Below, in pieces: positions 9,511 to 19,207 of a stretch of DNA of 64,000 nucleotides (position 1 is the stretch's first letter; each line of letters starts with the position of its first letter). The notes under the pieces are model-generated. The model saw only the letters and a program-made list of their open reading frames with translations. It searched no databases and had not been told where the DNA came from. Position numbers and translations under genes: made by a program. The stretch comes from Pachyseris speciosa. Lineage: Eukaryota > Cnidaria > Anthozoa > Scleractinia > Pachyseridae. Location of the stretch: NCBI GenBank assembly GCA_016490735.1, contig JAEMWC010000256.1, positions 427,501 through 491,500 on the forward strand, read 5' to 3'.

Positions 9511-10139
9511 TAGTGGGATCAGGACTTAAATATTGAAGTTTGCTGTTCTGTAAGTGTTTCGTTTTCGATTTCAAAATCATACAAAAAAATTAAAATGAAT
9601 CACCCATTGAATACCATGATTTCCCCACTAGCAGAGGCCTCTTTTCCTTGTATTCAGCGTGCAGGAGAAAAGAGACTTGCTATGGGTCCAAACGGTCTTT
9701 GATTAAGCCTCCGTCCGCGTTGGTGGATGGAGGTTTTAAAACACGGGCTCTTTGTATTGCTTGTCATTTGATCATGTGCTAAAAGCATCACGTGATAGTT
9801 CGGTCGCTAAGAAACCGCAGCGCATGCTCAACACATACTGTTAAATGATACAATACAAGGAAAAGAGGACTCTGCTAGCAGGGAAACCATGATTGTATCA
9901 TTCAACTATATCTTGTGGAAGAAGATTTCATTCATAGCGCTTTATTTCATTATCCGGCCAGAATCTTTGGAGTGTTCTAAAAGCTAAGAAGTCATTGCAA
10001 ATTAACGTAACCTTACAATGTTTGCCGGTTACATTCGCCCACCATTACTCGCACCTTGTCTTGGGATACCCTACTGCCAGGCTACTGTTAGTATTTTGTC
10101 GGTTATCAATGAAATTGAAGGGGAAGGGAGGGATGGTCT

Positions 10140-10305
10140 AAGTCTAAGTCGAAAGTCGTAACTCGTGAGTAGTAATCAACAAGTCGCAAATTATAAATCT
10201 CAACTCGCAAGTGGGAAGCAACATGTCGCAAGTTGTAAATCTTAATTCGAGAGTGGTAAACAACAACTCGCAAGTCGTAAATCCCAACTGCAAGTGGCAA
10301 CTTTA
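10140..10305. repeat. Degenerate tandem repeat, 42 bp x about 4
   Basis: Repeated modules CTCGCAAGT and GTAAATC recur, with the clearest units at 10,181-10,222 and 10,223-10,264 (period 42) and partial units on both sides. It ends about 150 bp before the first kinase exon. No coding meaning seen. Confidence 0.6.
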
Positions 10306-10456
10306 AAACTGAGAAGTGGGTAGTTGACAATAGAAAGTGGAAAGTCACTTTCAACTTTTCAGTTTTCATTTTTTATGGCCACCCTCGGCAGTGGTAATTA
10401 CCAGATAAGTGAGTGGCCTGCTCTATGTTCTGAGATGTTGATTTTCTTTCATCTAG

Positions 10457-10717
10457 GAAGTTAAGGAAGCAGAGGGACGGAAAACAGAGGCGTTGTATGG
10501 AAACGCCCGTCCCTCCACTTCTGAAAAAAAACAAGAGGATTGTGATTACAGGAATGAACATACCTGTACAATACCAATGATTGTATTTTCGGAATCAAAT
10601 CCAGCTGAAGATGCAGAAGCTCTTACACAGACGAGCAGTGATGAATGTAATAAAGATTGTGACTCATTTGAGTCGCTTGATGTTCTGAAATTTGCATGGC
10701 AGATTGCAAAAGGGATG
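10457..10717 (+). CDS. Receptor tyrosine kinase gene, kinase-insert exon
   Basis: A 261-nt, phase-0 exon follows a pyrimidine-rich acceptor ending in ATCTAG and stops at the donor GTACGT (10,718). It encodes a low-complexity, acidic, Ser/Glu-rich stretch, the kinase insert, then helix E of a tyrosine kinase C-lobe ending FAWQIAKGM. Exon phase and residues run directly into the catalytic-loop exon at 12,816. The N-lobe (glycine loop, Lys, helix C) and any ectodomain are not recognisable here and should lie upstream, possibly outside the window. The family is typical of RTKs (FGFR/Tie/Cad96Ca-like); I cannot choose among them. Confidence 0.8.
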
Positions 10718-10800
10718 GTACGTAAATCACAAATATTATGTAACTTCCGTATAGGTTGTTTTGGAGGCATCTAAGCCACTAGATATAGTGAAAGTGGGGT

Positions 10801-11430
10801 TTGTGTTCCAAATCTTATCTTTTTAAGTCAATAGATAGGCTTCAATGTAGAGCGGCACGTACAATCTACAATTTACCTAAGGATACGGCTTCGGAGGACG
10901 TTCTTAGATATGTTCAGTGGCCTACCGTTTTTATTTATTATAGGTCAGATGTTCTTAGACTTTTTTCTAGGGCGTATAGCGAATCCTTACCTGACATAAT
11001 GTATGAGAATATTGGCCGAAATCGAGTCGGCACTTACTTCATTCGAGACCAGAACCGTCTTCTCGTACCAAAGTACGAGTCAAGATACATGAAAGACTCT
11101 CACTCATATAGAGGAGCATCGTTGTGGAACTTTGTTAACTACAATGACAAGGAACATCTGCGACTCTGAATTTTAATAAGCTCAGGAAGCGAGTCAGCTC
11201 TGAAGATTATTTTAAAGATTTAAAGTTTGAATGTACGTCTGCATCTGCTATAAGATACAGACAATATAATTTTATAAATTATTGATAAGTGTGTCCATAT
11301 AACATTTATAAAATTTGTATATATGTTTTGATATAGATTAGGCTAGTTTAATTCTTAACAGACGACCGCACCAGCTTTATAGCTTTAAAATTATCGTCCT
11401 TAAATAAAGAGTATTTATGTATGTATGTGA
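10801..11430 (+). mobile_element. LINE 3' end (C-terminus of RT-bearing ORF2), intronic
   Basis: The plus strand encodes about 118 residues with LQCRAARTIYNLPKD and, later, PKYESRYMKDSHSYRGASLW, the typical C-terminal region after the RT of CR1/Jockey-type non-LTR elements. After the stop near 11,167 about 240 bp of non-coding tail ends in AATAAAGAGTATTTATGTAT repeats. It is 5'-truncated within the intron after the kinase-insert exon, in sense orientation. Confidence 0.7.
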
Positions 11431-11593
11431 AAGTATATTATCCAACCTAATTCCATATACAGCCTCAATTTAAAACTATGAGCCAGGCCAGCTAGAAAGC
11501 ATTTCAAAGGCATTATTTTTAACAGTCCAGTGGTAAGTTTTCAGATTGTCAGCACGCACTAATCTGTACTTCACAAAATTGTGAAGTTTTTAA

Positions 11594-11870
11594 CGGTTAG
11601 CTTAATTGGTAGAGCACTGGACTACCATGCAGGAGGTTGTGGGTTCAAAAACCCGGCTGGACCAGCACTCGGGGTCTTTAAATAGTTGAGGAGAAAGTGC
11701 TACCTTTGTTATCACATAGCCTAAAAATGGTTAGATTTTTTACGATACGTCCTGTCTTACAGTGCGTTCACTTAATCTGACTCTGTGGGACAGGAAACGA
11801 ACCACTAGGGACGTAACAAAACTCTGGCTGTGACCACCCCTAGTCTCTGTCCTAACTCAATATTCACATG
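11594..11870 (+). mobile_element. tRNA-derived SINE
   Basis: The head resembles a tRNA: A-box TAGCTTAATTGGTAGAGC, a central region containing GGACTACCATGCAGG, and B-box GGGTTCAAAAAC. The tail (GGTCTTTAAATAGTTGAGGA then GAAAGTGCTACC) resembles a coral SINE body I recall. It lies in a kinase-gene intron, so it is a SINE rather than a functional tRNA. Confidence 0.65.
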
Positions 11871-12635
11871 TAAACTGCACAAGCAATCTGGTTAAGTCCC
11901 CCGGCCACTGTTGGAAACCGCCAAATACAATATGGAATCAGCTGTTGAGGAACGTCAGTGTGCACCTCTTCATAAATGACCCATTGCTGGGATTGCTATG
12001 ATACCTCTGATTGGTTACAATATGACAAATTACTGTCAACCATTGGCAACTCGATGACTTGAAGAGACAATTTCAAAAATTCTCTCAATGGAGCACTTCA
12101 ATGGCCAGTGCTGGGATAAAGCGTTTCGTTTGTTTTTTAATGAAGAGATCAGTGCACCAGGAGATAAAATGTTCACTGGTTGTAGTAGTGACAGTATTGA
12201 CTGATTGTTAAATATGTCTCCTCTGGGGGTTGGGGTGAGGTTGTAGTCTTGCAGTCTTTGCACGTTTATAACTTTTCTTTTAATATGTGAGCAAGTGCCA
12301 TCCAAATTTGGAACCTTTCTGGGAAATATTTTGAGAACAATTGGGTGCGATGAGTCATTGTTCTTTGGCAAGTTCAAGTTGATCACAGCTGGGTTTTCCA
12401 GCAAAAGCAACATTAATTCTTGTTATTAAAGAACCATAAAATTGTCATCAGTCGAACTATGACTGTAATGTTTCCATATTATTTCAGTCCTTTTCTACAG
12501 GTCTTGAGTATATTTTAGTCTCTTTTTGTGGAACATTTCGAACATCAAGGAACACAAGATGGCAGACCCAAGATGGCTGTCATTTGGAAATAAATCCTTC
12601 TCATAACTCAATACTTTGCTCTAGATGGTGTAAAT
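11871..12635. other. Intronic non-coding stretch
   Basis: No exon, RNA gene or clear repeat recognised. Frames here are short and lack family motifs. Confidence 0.4.
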
Positions 12636-12783
12636 GTTGTGGTATGTAATTTACTTTGGTATGAAATTATTTCATACCAGTATGAAATGTATTTTCTTTG
12701 TCTCCTGTGACTAAATTAGGGTTAAGAGACAGAGGGAATAAATATCGTATTATTTCATACCAAAGTAAATTTCAGACCACAAC
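12636..12783. mobile_element. 148-bp MITE just upstream of a kinase exon
   Basis: The left end TGTTGTGGTATGTAATTTAC is inverted at the right end, GTAAATTTCAGACCACAACA, and both continue with TTTGGTATGAAAT. No ORF. Its right end lies only 32 bp before the acceptor of exon 12,816, so it overlaps the usual branch-point zone. Confidence 0.7.
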
Positions 12784-12815
12784 ATAAACACCAGTACTTT
12801 TGGGTTATTTTACAG

Positions 12816-13027
12816 AGATACCTTTCTGAGAAGGGCCTTGTGCACAGGGATCTAGCAGCAAGGAATATTCTCGTGGGGCATGGTAAGAAACTCAAGATTG
12901 GCGACTTCGGTTTGATGCGACAGTTGCACAGTGAGGTGTACGAAGGCAAAAAGCAGAAGAAACTGCCAATCAAGTGGATGGCTCCTGAGTCAATCTTTGA
13001 AGAGATCTTCAGTGTCAAGAGCGATGT
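12816..13027 (+). CDS. Receptor tyrosine kinase gene, catalytic and activation-loop exon
   Basis: A 212-nt exon follows TTTTACAG and ends at donor GTATGT (13,028). It encodes the tyrosine-kinase signature HRDLAARN (catalytic Asp), GDFGLMRQ (Mg-binding DFG), an activation loop with one Tyr (SEVYEGKK), [10 protein letters not shown] and the start of KSDVWSYG. AAR after the catalytic Asp and KWMAPE mark receptor-type tyrosine kinases rather than Ser/Thr kinases. All key catalytic residues visible here are intact. It joins in phase to exons at 10,457 and 15,547. Confidence 0.92.
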
Positions 13028-14037
13028 GTATGTATTACATCTGATTAATTATTGATCTGTTAAGAACATTCTTCCCAATTGGTTTGGCACATTTCTACTG
13101 TGCATGTCATGTGACTCAGTTGTAATGCCATGCCACATATCATACATGGAACACACGTGCCATGGAAGATGTGGATAGAAATGTATTGCCCTCAAAATAA
13201 CGTTGCATGGATTTAACTCTTCTGACTGCATGGTGGTCAATAATTTTCTTTTCACATACTAGTCACATTTCTTACCTTATTCCCTCTATTTTCACTCTCT
13301 CTTTATATTTATGTAATGGCACATTTCATTTGAATGAAAAACATGTTTTAAAAGCTGCTAAAAACATTGAGACAAATTTGAGGAGGATAACACTGGTTTC
13401 CAGCACTTTTCAGCTCCTGTACTCTGATGGATTATTACCAAAGGCCCGGGCAAACGGCTTTAACATTTGCCTCAACATCTGTTCGATTCTGTGAAACCCT
13501 GTTGAACGCGGATGTTGAACGAGAGGGATGGCTAACTGTTTCAACACGATATAATTAGCTTGTTATCTTTATAGCGGTATTAAAGTGAAACTAATGCACA
13601 ATCAGCAGCAACAGGATTTATTTTCAGTGATTTTTGAGCCCCAGTTGGGATCCCCTTCACTCCCATCACGCTCTTGATTTTGCAATCCCCCTTTTCCAAC
13701 CTTTGCCAACATTTTTTTTTTCAGAAAGGGACACTTAAGATGATTCCTCACAATTGAATGACGCATCCTTACTGCTCATAATTTATGATGCCATTTTGCA
13801 TGCGCTCATGCGTGCACATTAGAAACATGGCGAATTTGCCTTGACGTTGAACTTTGTCAGCCGAAATTTTCCCTTTCTCGTTGTGTTGCAAAGAATTGAG
13901 CATGGTGACCTATATTTTTCATTACATAATTTTGGTGTACAACTTATCCTCTTAAAGTCAAAAATTAAATTAAAAATTGTTCGGAAGGAAAAAAAAGATA
14001 TAGCTGAAAGCGTAATTGCACAAAACCGTTACTCGAG
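13028..14037. other. Intronic non-coding stretch before the ribozyme array
   Basis: No exon seen. Part of it (near 13,385-13,430, GGTTTCCAGCACTTTTCAGC) recurs near 19,920, so it contains a fragment of an uncharacterised dispersed repeat. Confidence 0.4.
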
Positions 14038-14163
14038 GATACAAATTATGAGGATACTTCACAAATTAATGTGATCAAGTAAGCTGAAGCCACTCAAAAG
14101 GCACTAAGGCCACAAGGTAGCGGGCATTACCCCTTAAATCTACCAAAGCAAAGATTGAGCCCA

Positions 14164-14230
14164 AGCATTAGCAGCCATGGACAGCTGTTTCGGCCTTGTT
14201 AGGCCTCCTCAGCATGACATAGCTAATGCT
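14164..14230 (-). ncRNA. Hammerhead ribozyme, repeat copy 1
   Basis: Minus strand: stem I AGCATTAGC/GCTAATGCT plus inner CATG pairs, box CTGAGGA (position 7 is G here, C in the other copies, both allowed), stem II GGCCT/AGGCC with loop AACA, GAAA, stem III ACAG/CTGT without a loop, C17. Predicted cleavage falls between 14,180 and 14,179. Confidence 0.85.
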
Positions 14231-14417
14231 CAGGCTCAAGTACCCACATATTAATAAAACAAGCAATGAAAACGTAAAGCTTGTGGGATGTGGCTGGAGT
14301 GACAAGGATACTTCACAAATTAATGTGATCAAGTAAGCTGAAGCCACTCAAAAGGCACTAAGGCCACAAGGTAGCGGGCATTACCCCTTAAATCTACCAA
14401 AGCAAAGATTGAGCCCA

Positions 14418-14484
14418 AGCATTAGCAGCCATGGACAGCTGTTTCGGCCTTGTTAGGCCTCGTCAGCTTGACATAGCTAATGCT
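14418..14484 (-). ncRNA. Hammerhead ribozyme, repeat copy 2
   Basis: Same fold with box CTGACGA. A T-to-A change in the inner stem I (plus strand AGCTTGAC against AGCATGAC) breaks one pair next to the core, so this copy may cleave more slowly. Predicted cleavage is between 14,434 and 14,433. Confidence 0.8.
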
Positions 14485-14671
14485 CAGGCTCAAGTACCCA
14501 CATATTAATAAAACAAGCAATGAAAACGTAAAGCTTGTGGGATGTGGCTGGAGTGACAAGGATACTTCACAAATTAATGTGATCAAGTAAGCTGAAGCCA
14601 CTCAAAAGGCACTAAGGCCACAAGGTAGCGGGCATTACCCCTTAAATCTACCAAAGCAAAGATTGAGCCCA

Positions 14672-14738
14672 AGCATTAGCAGCCATGGACAGCTGTTTCG
14701 GCCTTGTTAGGCCTCGTCAGCATGACATAGCTAATGCT
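14672..14738 (-). ncRNA. Hammerhead ribozyme, repeat copy 3
   Basis: Canonical: CTGACGA, stem II GGCCT/AGGCC, GAAA, ACAG/CTGT, C17 and a full stem I with an internal loop. Predicted cleavage is between 14,688 and 14,687. Confidence 0.87.
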
Positions 14739-14925
14739 CAGGCTCAAGTACCCACATATTAATAAAACAAGCAATGAAAACGTAAAGCTTTTGGGATGTG
14801 GCTGGAGTGACAAGGATACTTCACAAATTAATGTGATCAAGTAAGCTGAAGCCACTCAAAAGGCACTAAGGCCACAAGGTAGCGGGCATTACCCCTTAAA
14901 TCTACCAAAGCAAAGATTGAGCCCA

Positions 14926-14992
14926 AGCATTAGCAGCCATGGACAGCTGTTTCGGCCTTGTTAGGCCTCGTCAGCATGACATAGCTAATGCT
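14926..14992 (-). ncRNA. Hammerhead ribozyme, repeat copy 4
   Basis: Identical in core and stems to copy 3. Predicted cleavage is between 14,942 and 14,941, giving a 254-nt monomer with the copy-3 site. Confidence 0.87.
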
Positions 14993-15546
14993 CAGGCTCA
15001 AGTACCCACATATTAATAAAACAAGCAATGAAAACGTAAAGCTTGTGGGATGTGGCTGTAAGGCCGTAAAGCTTGTGGGATGTGTACGTTTTCATTACGA
15101 TACAAATTATGAGCTTGAAAACGACAACTCGAAGAATGTTTTGACTCCATGTCCTTTGAAATTGTGTGAATTTGCCATAAATTATATATGAAATTGTTCC
15201 ATATGCTAGAGCCTTTCTATCTATTAACTTTTTCTTTGAAGTATTTCTTCAAAAGATTTTCTTCCACCTACTGGAAAATGTAACATGAACCGATGAAATG
15301 ACGTGCGTGATTAGTACCAATAGAGGCATAAATGGGGTAAGTTTGGCCCATCAAACCTCTTTTACGAGCATGGTGACCTATCTTTTTTCAAAGGGAACAT
15401 TAGGAAAAGTAAAAAAAAAAGTCGTTCAACAACTTTTATTACTGAGGAATCACCTTATTAGTGACCCAGACTTGTGAAATCAAGGTAATCTGACTTTGTT
15501 GTTATAATAAGACTCTTATACTTTGATTCCTCTCTGTTAATTTCAG

Positions 15547-15587
15547 CTGGTCTTACGGAGTTGTCATGTGGGAAATTGGAACTCTTG
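15547..15587 (+). CDS. Receptor tyrosine kinase gene, 41-nt exon
   Basis: A micro-exon between acceptor TTAATTTCAG and donor GTAATA. It encodes WSYGVVMWEIGTLG, the helix-F region that anchors the kinase C-lobe. Phases fit the exons before (GT + C = Val) and after (G + GT = Gly). Confidence 0.88.
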
Positions 15588-16185
15588 GTAATATTTTCAG
15601 TCTCTACCAAAGCAGTCTATTGATTTGTTTTTGTTCCCTCTGGTTGTTAGCTGCTCAAACTCTGGATAGTATTTGCCATTCATATCCAAGCAACTCTCCA
15701 AACAGAGTCCTTGATTTTGGCGGCAAGTTGCCTCCACTTGTTTGTCCGAATGATTTTTTAAGCTTTATTTATTTATGTACATTATTTATAGCTGTTTTGC
15801 AGTGGTATGGTTGAAACTTAACAGAAGACTATTTATTGGCAAGGACATGAAAAGTGGCGGATTTTATTAACCTTAATAACCGACTGCTATCCAACTCCAT
15901 TTCGTTGAATAATTGTTTCTTATTTAATTATCGTTTCTTTGTGCATAATTATCCTCAATCTAGCTCGTCTTGTATTAATTTTTCTCCTCCTGTTAAGCAC
16001 TAAAGACCTCTTTTGTTCTAGATTATGGAAAAAGGATTTGTTTTGTTTAATGTTCAGTGAATATCACAACATTTTGGTTACCTTCCTTGGAACATAGTGC
16101 GAGCCTCTCTTTTTTAAAAAGGTTTGCATATGTTTTAAGCGGAATTGAAGAGATGTTCTTACACAATGACATTGACTAATTCCAG
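15588..16185. other. Intron without recognisable elements
   Basis: AT-rich; nothing beyond splice sites seen. Confidence 0.4.
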
Positions 16186-16282
16186 GTGGCTCGCCGTACC
16201 CACTGCTAAGTCACACGGAGATATTGAAGCGTCTTAAGAAAGGCTACCGGATGGAAAGGCCTGACATCTGTTCAGAGTCTTT
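16186..16282 (+). CDS. Receptor tyrosine kinase gene, helix F-G exon
   Basis: A 97-nt exon between TTCCAG and donor GTAAGT. It encodes GGSPYPLL, a helix-G stretch and a GYRMERPDIC motif, the conserved segment after helix F in receptor tyrosine kinases. It ends in phase 2 and continues at 18,566. Confidence 0.88.
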
Positions 16283-16454
16283 GTAAGTTTGAGTTTATTA
16301 TGTCTTCTGTCACGGTAGTGATTGTAAGTAATGAGTACCCCCACGAGACAGAATGGGTTCATGTGTTACTGCAAAACAAGAGAAAGAAGTACAGTGTATA
16401 CCATGCAAAATGCTATTAGTGAATTCATGATGGGATCACCTGATATGCTTTAAT

Positions 16455-17070
16455 AGCCTGGGAGCAAGCTCTCTATCAGCCTGCGTGTAGATGTCTCCTA
16501 TTTCCTTTGTCGCACATAGGCTATTCCTCTATTGGGGTCTCATGAAAGATTTATTTCAGGGGTGAGTGGCGAGTGAAGTCAGCTGCGAGAGAGTTGGAGC
16601 GGTGTTCAGACTCACCCTGCCCCTGTCCCTGCCCCTGCCCCTGTCCATGCCCCTGCCCCTGTCCCTGTCCCTGTCCCTGTCCCTGCCCCTGCCCCTGCCC
16701 CTGCCCCTGCCCCTGCCCCTGCCCTTGTCCCTGTCCCTGTCCCTGTCCCTGCCCCTGCCCCTGCCCCTGCAGCTGCCCCTGTCCCTGTCCCTGTCCCTGT
16801 CCCTGCCCCTGCCCCTGCCCCTGCCCCTGTCCCTGTCCCTGTCCCTGTCCCTGCCCCTGCCCCTTCCCCTGCCCCTGCCCCTGTCCCTGCCCCTGTCCCT
16901 GCCCCTGCCCCTGCCCCTGCCCCTGCCCCTGCCCCTGTCCCTGTCCCTGTCCCTGCCCCTGCCCCTGCCCCTGCCCCTGCCCCTGCCCCTGCCCCTGCCC
17001 CTGTCCCTGTCCCTGCCCCTGCCCCTGTCCCTGCCCCTGCCCCTGCCCCTGCCCCTGCACCTGCCCCTGC

Positions 17071-17112
<42 letters not shown>

Positions 17113-17130
17113 CCCTGCCCCTGCAGTTGC

Positions 17131-17164
<34 letters not shown>

Positions 17165-17344
17165 TTCCCTGTCCCTGCCCCTGCCCCTGCCCCTGCCCCT
17201 GCCCCTGCCCCTGCCCCTGCCCCTGCCCCTGTCCCTGCCCCTGCCCCTGCCCCTGTCCCTGTCCCTGCCCCTGTCCCTGTCACAATCCTCTCGCCGTTCG
17301 CACCATATCTTGTGAGGCCCCATTAGAGAGCTTGTCACAGGCTA
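16455..17344. mobile_element. TIR element whose interior has become a CCCTGC/CCCTGT minisatellite
   Basis: The left end (GGAGCAAGCTCTCTAT, then TATTGGGGTCTCATG) and the right end (TGAGGCCCCATTAGAGAGCT followed by TGTCACAGGCT) are inverted and match the ends of the element at 8,482-9,510. The whole interior is a hexamer array. It sits in the kinase intron between the exons at 16,186 and 18,566. Confidence 0.6.
16612..17283. repeat. C-rich hexamer minisatellite (CCCTGY)n, about 110 units
   Basis: About 670 bp of CCCTGC and CCCTGT hexamers, with rare variants (CCATG, CAGCTG, CCTTCC). All frames are open because no unit makes a stop; the long Pro/Cys/Leu or Gly/Arg frames are artefacts. The minus strand is a run of G3-G4 blocks spaced by two or three bases, so G-quadruplex formation is likely. 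Confidence 0.95.
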
Positions 17345-17800
17345 ATGCTTCAATAGTTTTAATAATTGAAAGAATCAGAAACACATTTTTCAAGCCTTGT
17401 CTAAGTAGTATTTCTCCAAAGCCGAATAGCCCATTTGGCAGTTGTATGCTCGGTGACCTGGCCTATGTATGGAAGCGAGGCTGGAGGTGAACCTCTCTGT
17501 CTTTCCAATGCAAATGTGGACTAGTTAGCATAAGAACAGCAAGATTTAAATGAGAAAGGCAGTGAGGTCTGTATCAAAACAAGCTGATCACCTCCAGCTT
17601 CGTCTTCATTCATAAAGGCCAGGTCACTAAGCATGCAATTGTAGAATGTGCCAAACCAAATGTTACATGCAGCTAGAAAAACAAACAGGAAGTTGCAATG
17701 TTCCATTTACGTTAGACAGTCATGTACTGTCCATTAGTCAACACCCTCCCCACCCACCATCAACACGAACATAACTTGAGGACAAAATTCACGCCAACAT

Positions 17801-18223
17801 TCAGGGGCACCCAACGAGCCAAATTAACCAAAAGCTGTAGAGAGGCATTTTAAAGTAAATTTTTAAGTATTGTGTTTGAAATTTGTTGAAAGTGATGTTT
17901 TGGTCAGCTAGAAGAATTCAGCTGAAGTTTTACTTGCCCGAAAATGGTAGGGAACAAAATGTTTCTCTGAGAAAGTGCTAGCTGAAATGAACTTTCCATG
18001 GATTTTCTAGGGAACTATTTTCTTTCCGAAAACGACGTTTCTGACTGCAAAAACAGCAAATATGACCTTTCTGAAAACCTCAGGGGCTATTATTTCCCCA
18101 TCTTTTAGGCCACATTTTAGTTACGAAAATCCGAGTGCACTCTTTGATAGACGCCGAAAGCCTAAGGCGAATTACCCTCCACCGAACAGATATCTACCGA
18201 AGCTTGTCGTTGGGTGCCCCTGA
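17801..18223. mobile_element. MITE with CAGGGGCACCCAACGA ends, copy 1
   Basis: 16-bp terminal inverted repeats CAGGGGCACCCAACGA bound about 423 bp, flanked by the 6-bp target duplication AACATT. The interior is non-coding. A second copy in opposite orientation is at 62,563-62,999. Confidence 0.8.
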
Positions 18224-18565
18224 ACATTACTAACACACACCATTCTTAACCGAAATATAAACCTAAAGCCAATAAAATAGCACACACGTGAACTACATAC
18301 TGAATTTTCCAGAAAAAAGTTGAAATGTCGAATGACTGTGAACTGCAATTATGTAGCTCTTAGGAGAATGTAAAGGAATTGACTATCATACTTACATCAT
18401 TTTTCTCTTAGTGGTCTGTTCACAGTGAAAGAAAAGATTAGAGCTACTACTTAGTAATAGTAGCTTGAGTCTAAGCTTGAAAGGTTAAGTTGTGCACCTT
18501 TATATTGTATCACTATTTTGCTGTGCAGGATAGAGAGAAGTTACTGTTTTTGATTTCCCTTCCAG

Positions 18566-18754
18566 TTACGCCTTGATGACAAAGTGTTGGGGGAAACTGC
18601 TAATGAACGGCCAAGCTTTGAGTATCTGGTTGAACGAGTGGAAGAGATGTTACAAGAGAACGTTGAATACTTTGATTTCAACAAACTGGATGAGTCCAAA
18701 GATTATTATAAGGTGAAGGATACAATGACAGCGGAGACATCAGTACAGATATAG
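18566..18754 (+). CDS. Receptor tyrosine kinase gene, last exon (apparent 1-nt deletion)
   Basis: After acceptor CCTTCCAG the exon reads YALMTKCW, the end of the kinase domain. Beyond the five-G run at 18,589-18,593 the conserved continuation (NERPSFEYLVERVEEML) is in another frame. Adding one G restores it and gives a short C-terminal tail with one or two Tyr (SKDYYKVKD), stop at 18,752-18,754. As sequenced, the frame would be wrong from helix H on. A homopolymer error in the assembly is the simplest cause; a real frameshift is possible. A possible poly(A) signal AATAAA lies at about 19,430. Confidence 0.8.
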   Translation, partial: LRLDDKVLGETANERPSFEYLVERVEEMLQENVEYFDFNKLDESKDYYKVKDTMTAETSVQI

Positions 18755-19207
18755 TCATAGTTGGTTTGTTATTCAGATTCATTTGAAGGCAACTGCAAAC
18801 TTCCTTGATACAAAAAGTAAATACGGAATTCAGTGCATGCATCCTTAAATGTGATTGTATTGATTAATGTTAATTGATAAAAGAGGACAAGCTTGAGCAG
18901 TAAACTTTGTTCTTAAAACTGTTGCGTCAAGCTATCATTACTTAGAAAGTAGATTGCGATATTTTGTAAAAAGTGTAGCCGTATCCATGCAGTAAGGACA
19001 CTTTAGTTTAGTGTTTGCCATAAAACCTTCAACTTTTACAAAGGGTAACCATTTTGTTTAACATCAGTTTAAAAACATATACTCTATATCTGGAAGTTAT
19101 CAAGTGCACTGATAACTATTGTAAGATTTCCATTGTATTTCCCATGAGAGGTTTTATGTTAGTTAAAGCTTCTTTGAGGCATATCTAATGAAACAAAAGC
19201 AATTAAA

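Larger units (their letters stand above)
14053..15098 (-). mobile_element. Retrozyme-like element: four 254-bp hammerhead-bearing tandem repeats
   Basis: AGGATACTTCACAAATTAAT recurs at 14,051, 14,305, 14,559 and 14,813, exactly 254 bp apart; copies differ at only a few bases. No ORF. Each unit contains a full hammerhead ribozyme on the minus strand (listed separately). The array is bracketed by GATACAAATTATGAG at 14,038-14,052 and 15,099-15,113, a 15-bp target-site duplication, so it inserted as one multimer. The right end finishes with TACGTTTTCATT, an inverted snap-back of AATGAAAACGTA from the unit. Known animal retrozymes are non-autonomous, of a few hundred bp, with tandem hammerheads, and are copied through circular RNA; size, tandem form and ribozyme fit. 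It is antisense to the host kinase gene. Confidence 0.85.

Noticed and set aside
12036..12413. 125-codon minus-strand frame in the kinase intron
   Set aside because: No domain, no splice context, composition typical of non-coding DNA.
14051..15058. CRISPR-like array (regular repeats)
   Set aside because: Units are 254 bp with no variable spacers, the genome is eukaryotic, and each unit holds a hammerhead ribozyme.
16551..17490. Long open frames (up to 305 codons) of Pro/Cys, Leu/Pro, Gly/Gln or Arg/Asp repeats
   Set aside because: They are read-throughs of the CCCTGY hexamer array on both strands in all frames; the array makes no stop codons and lies in an intron.
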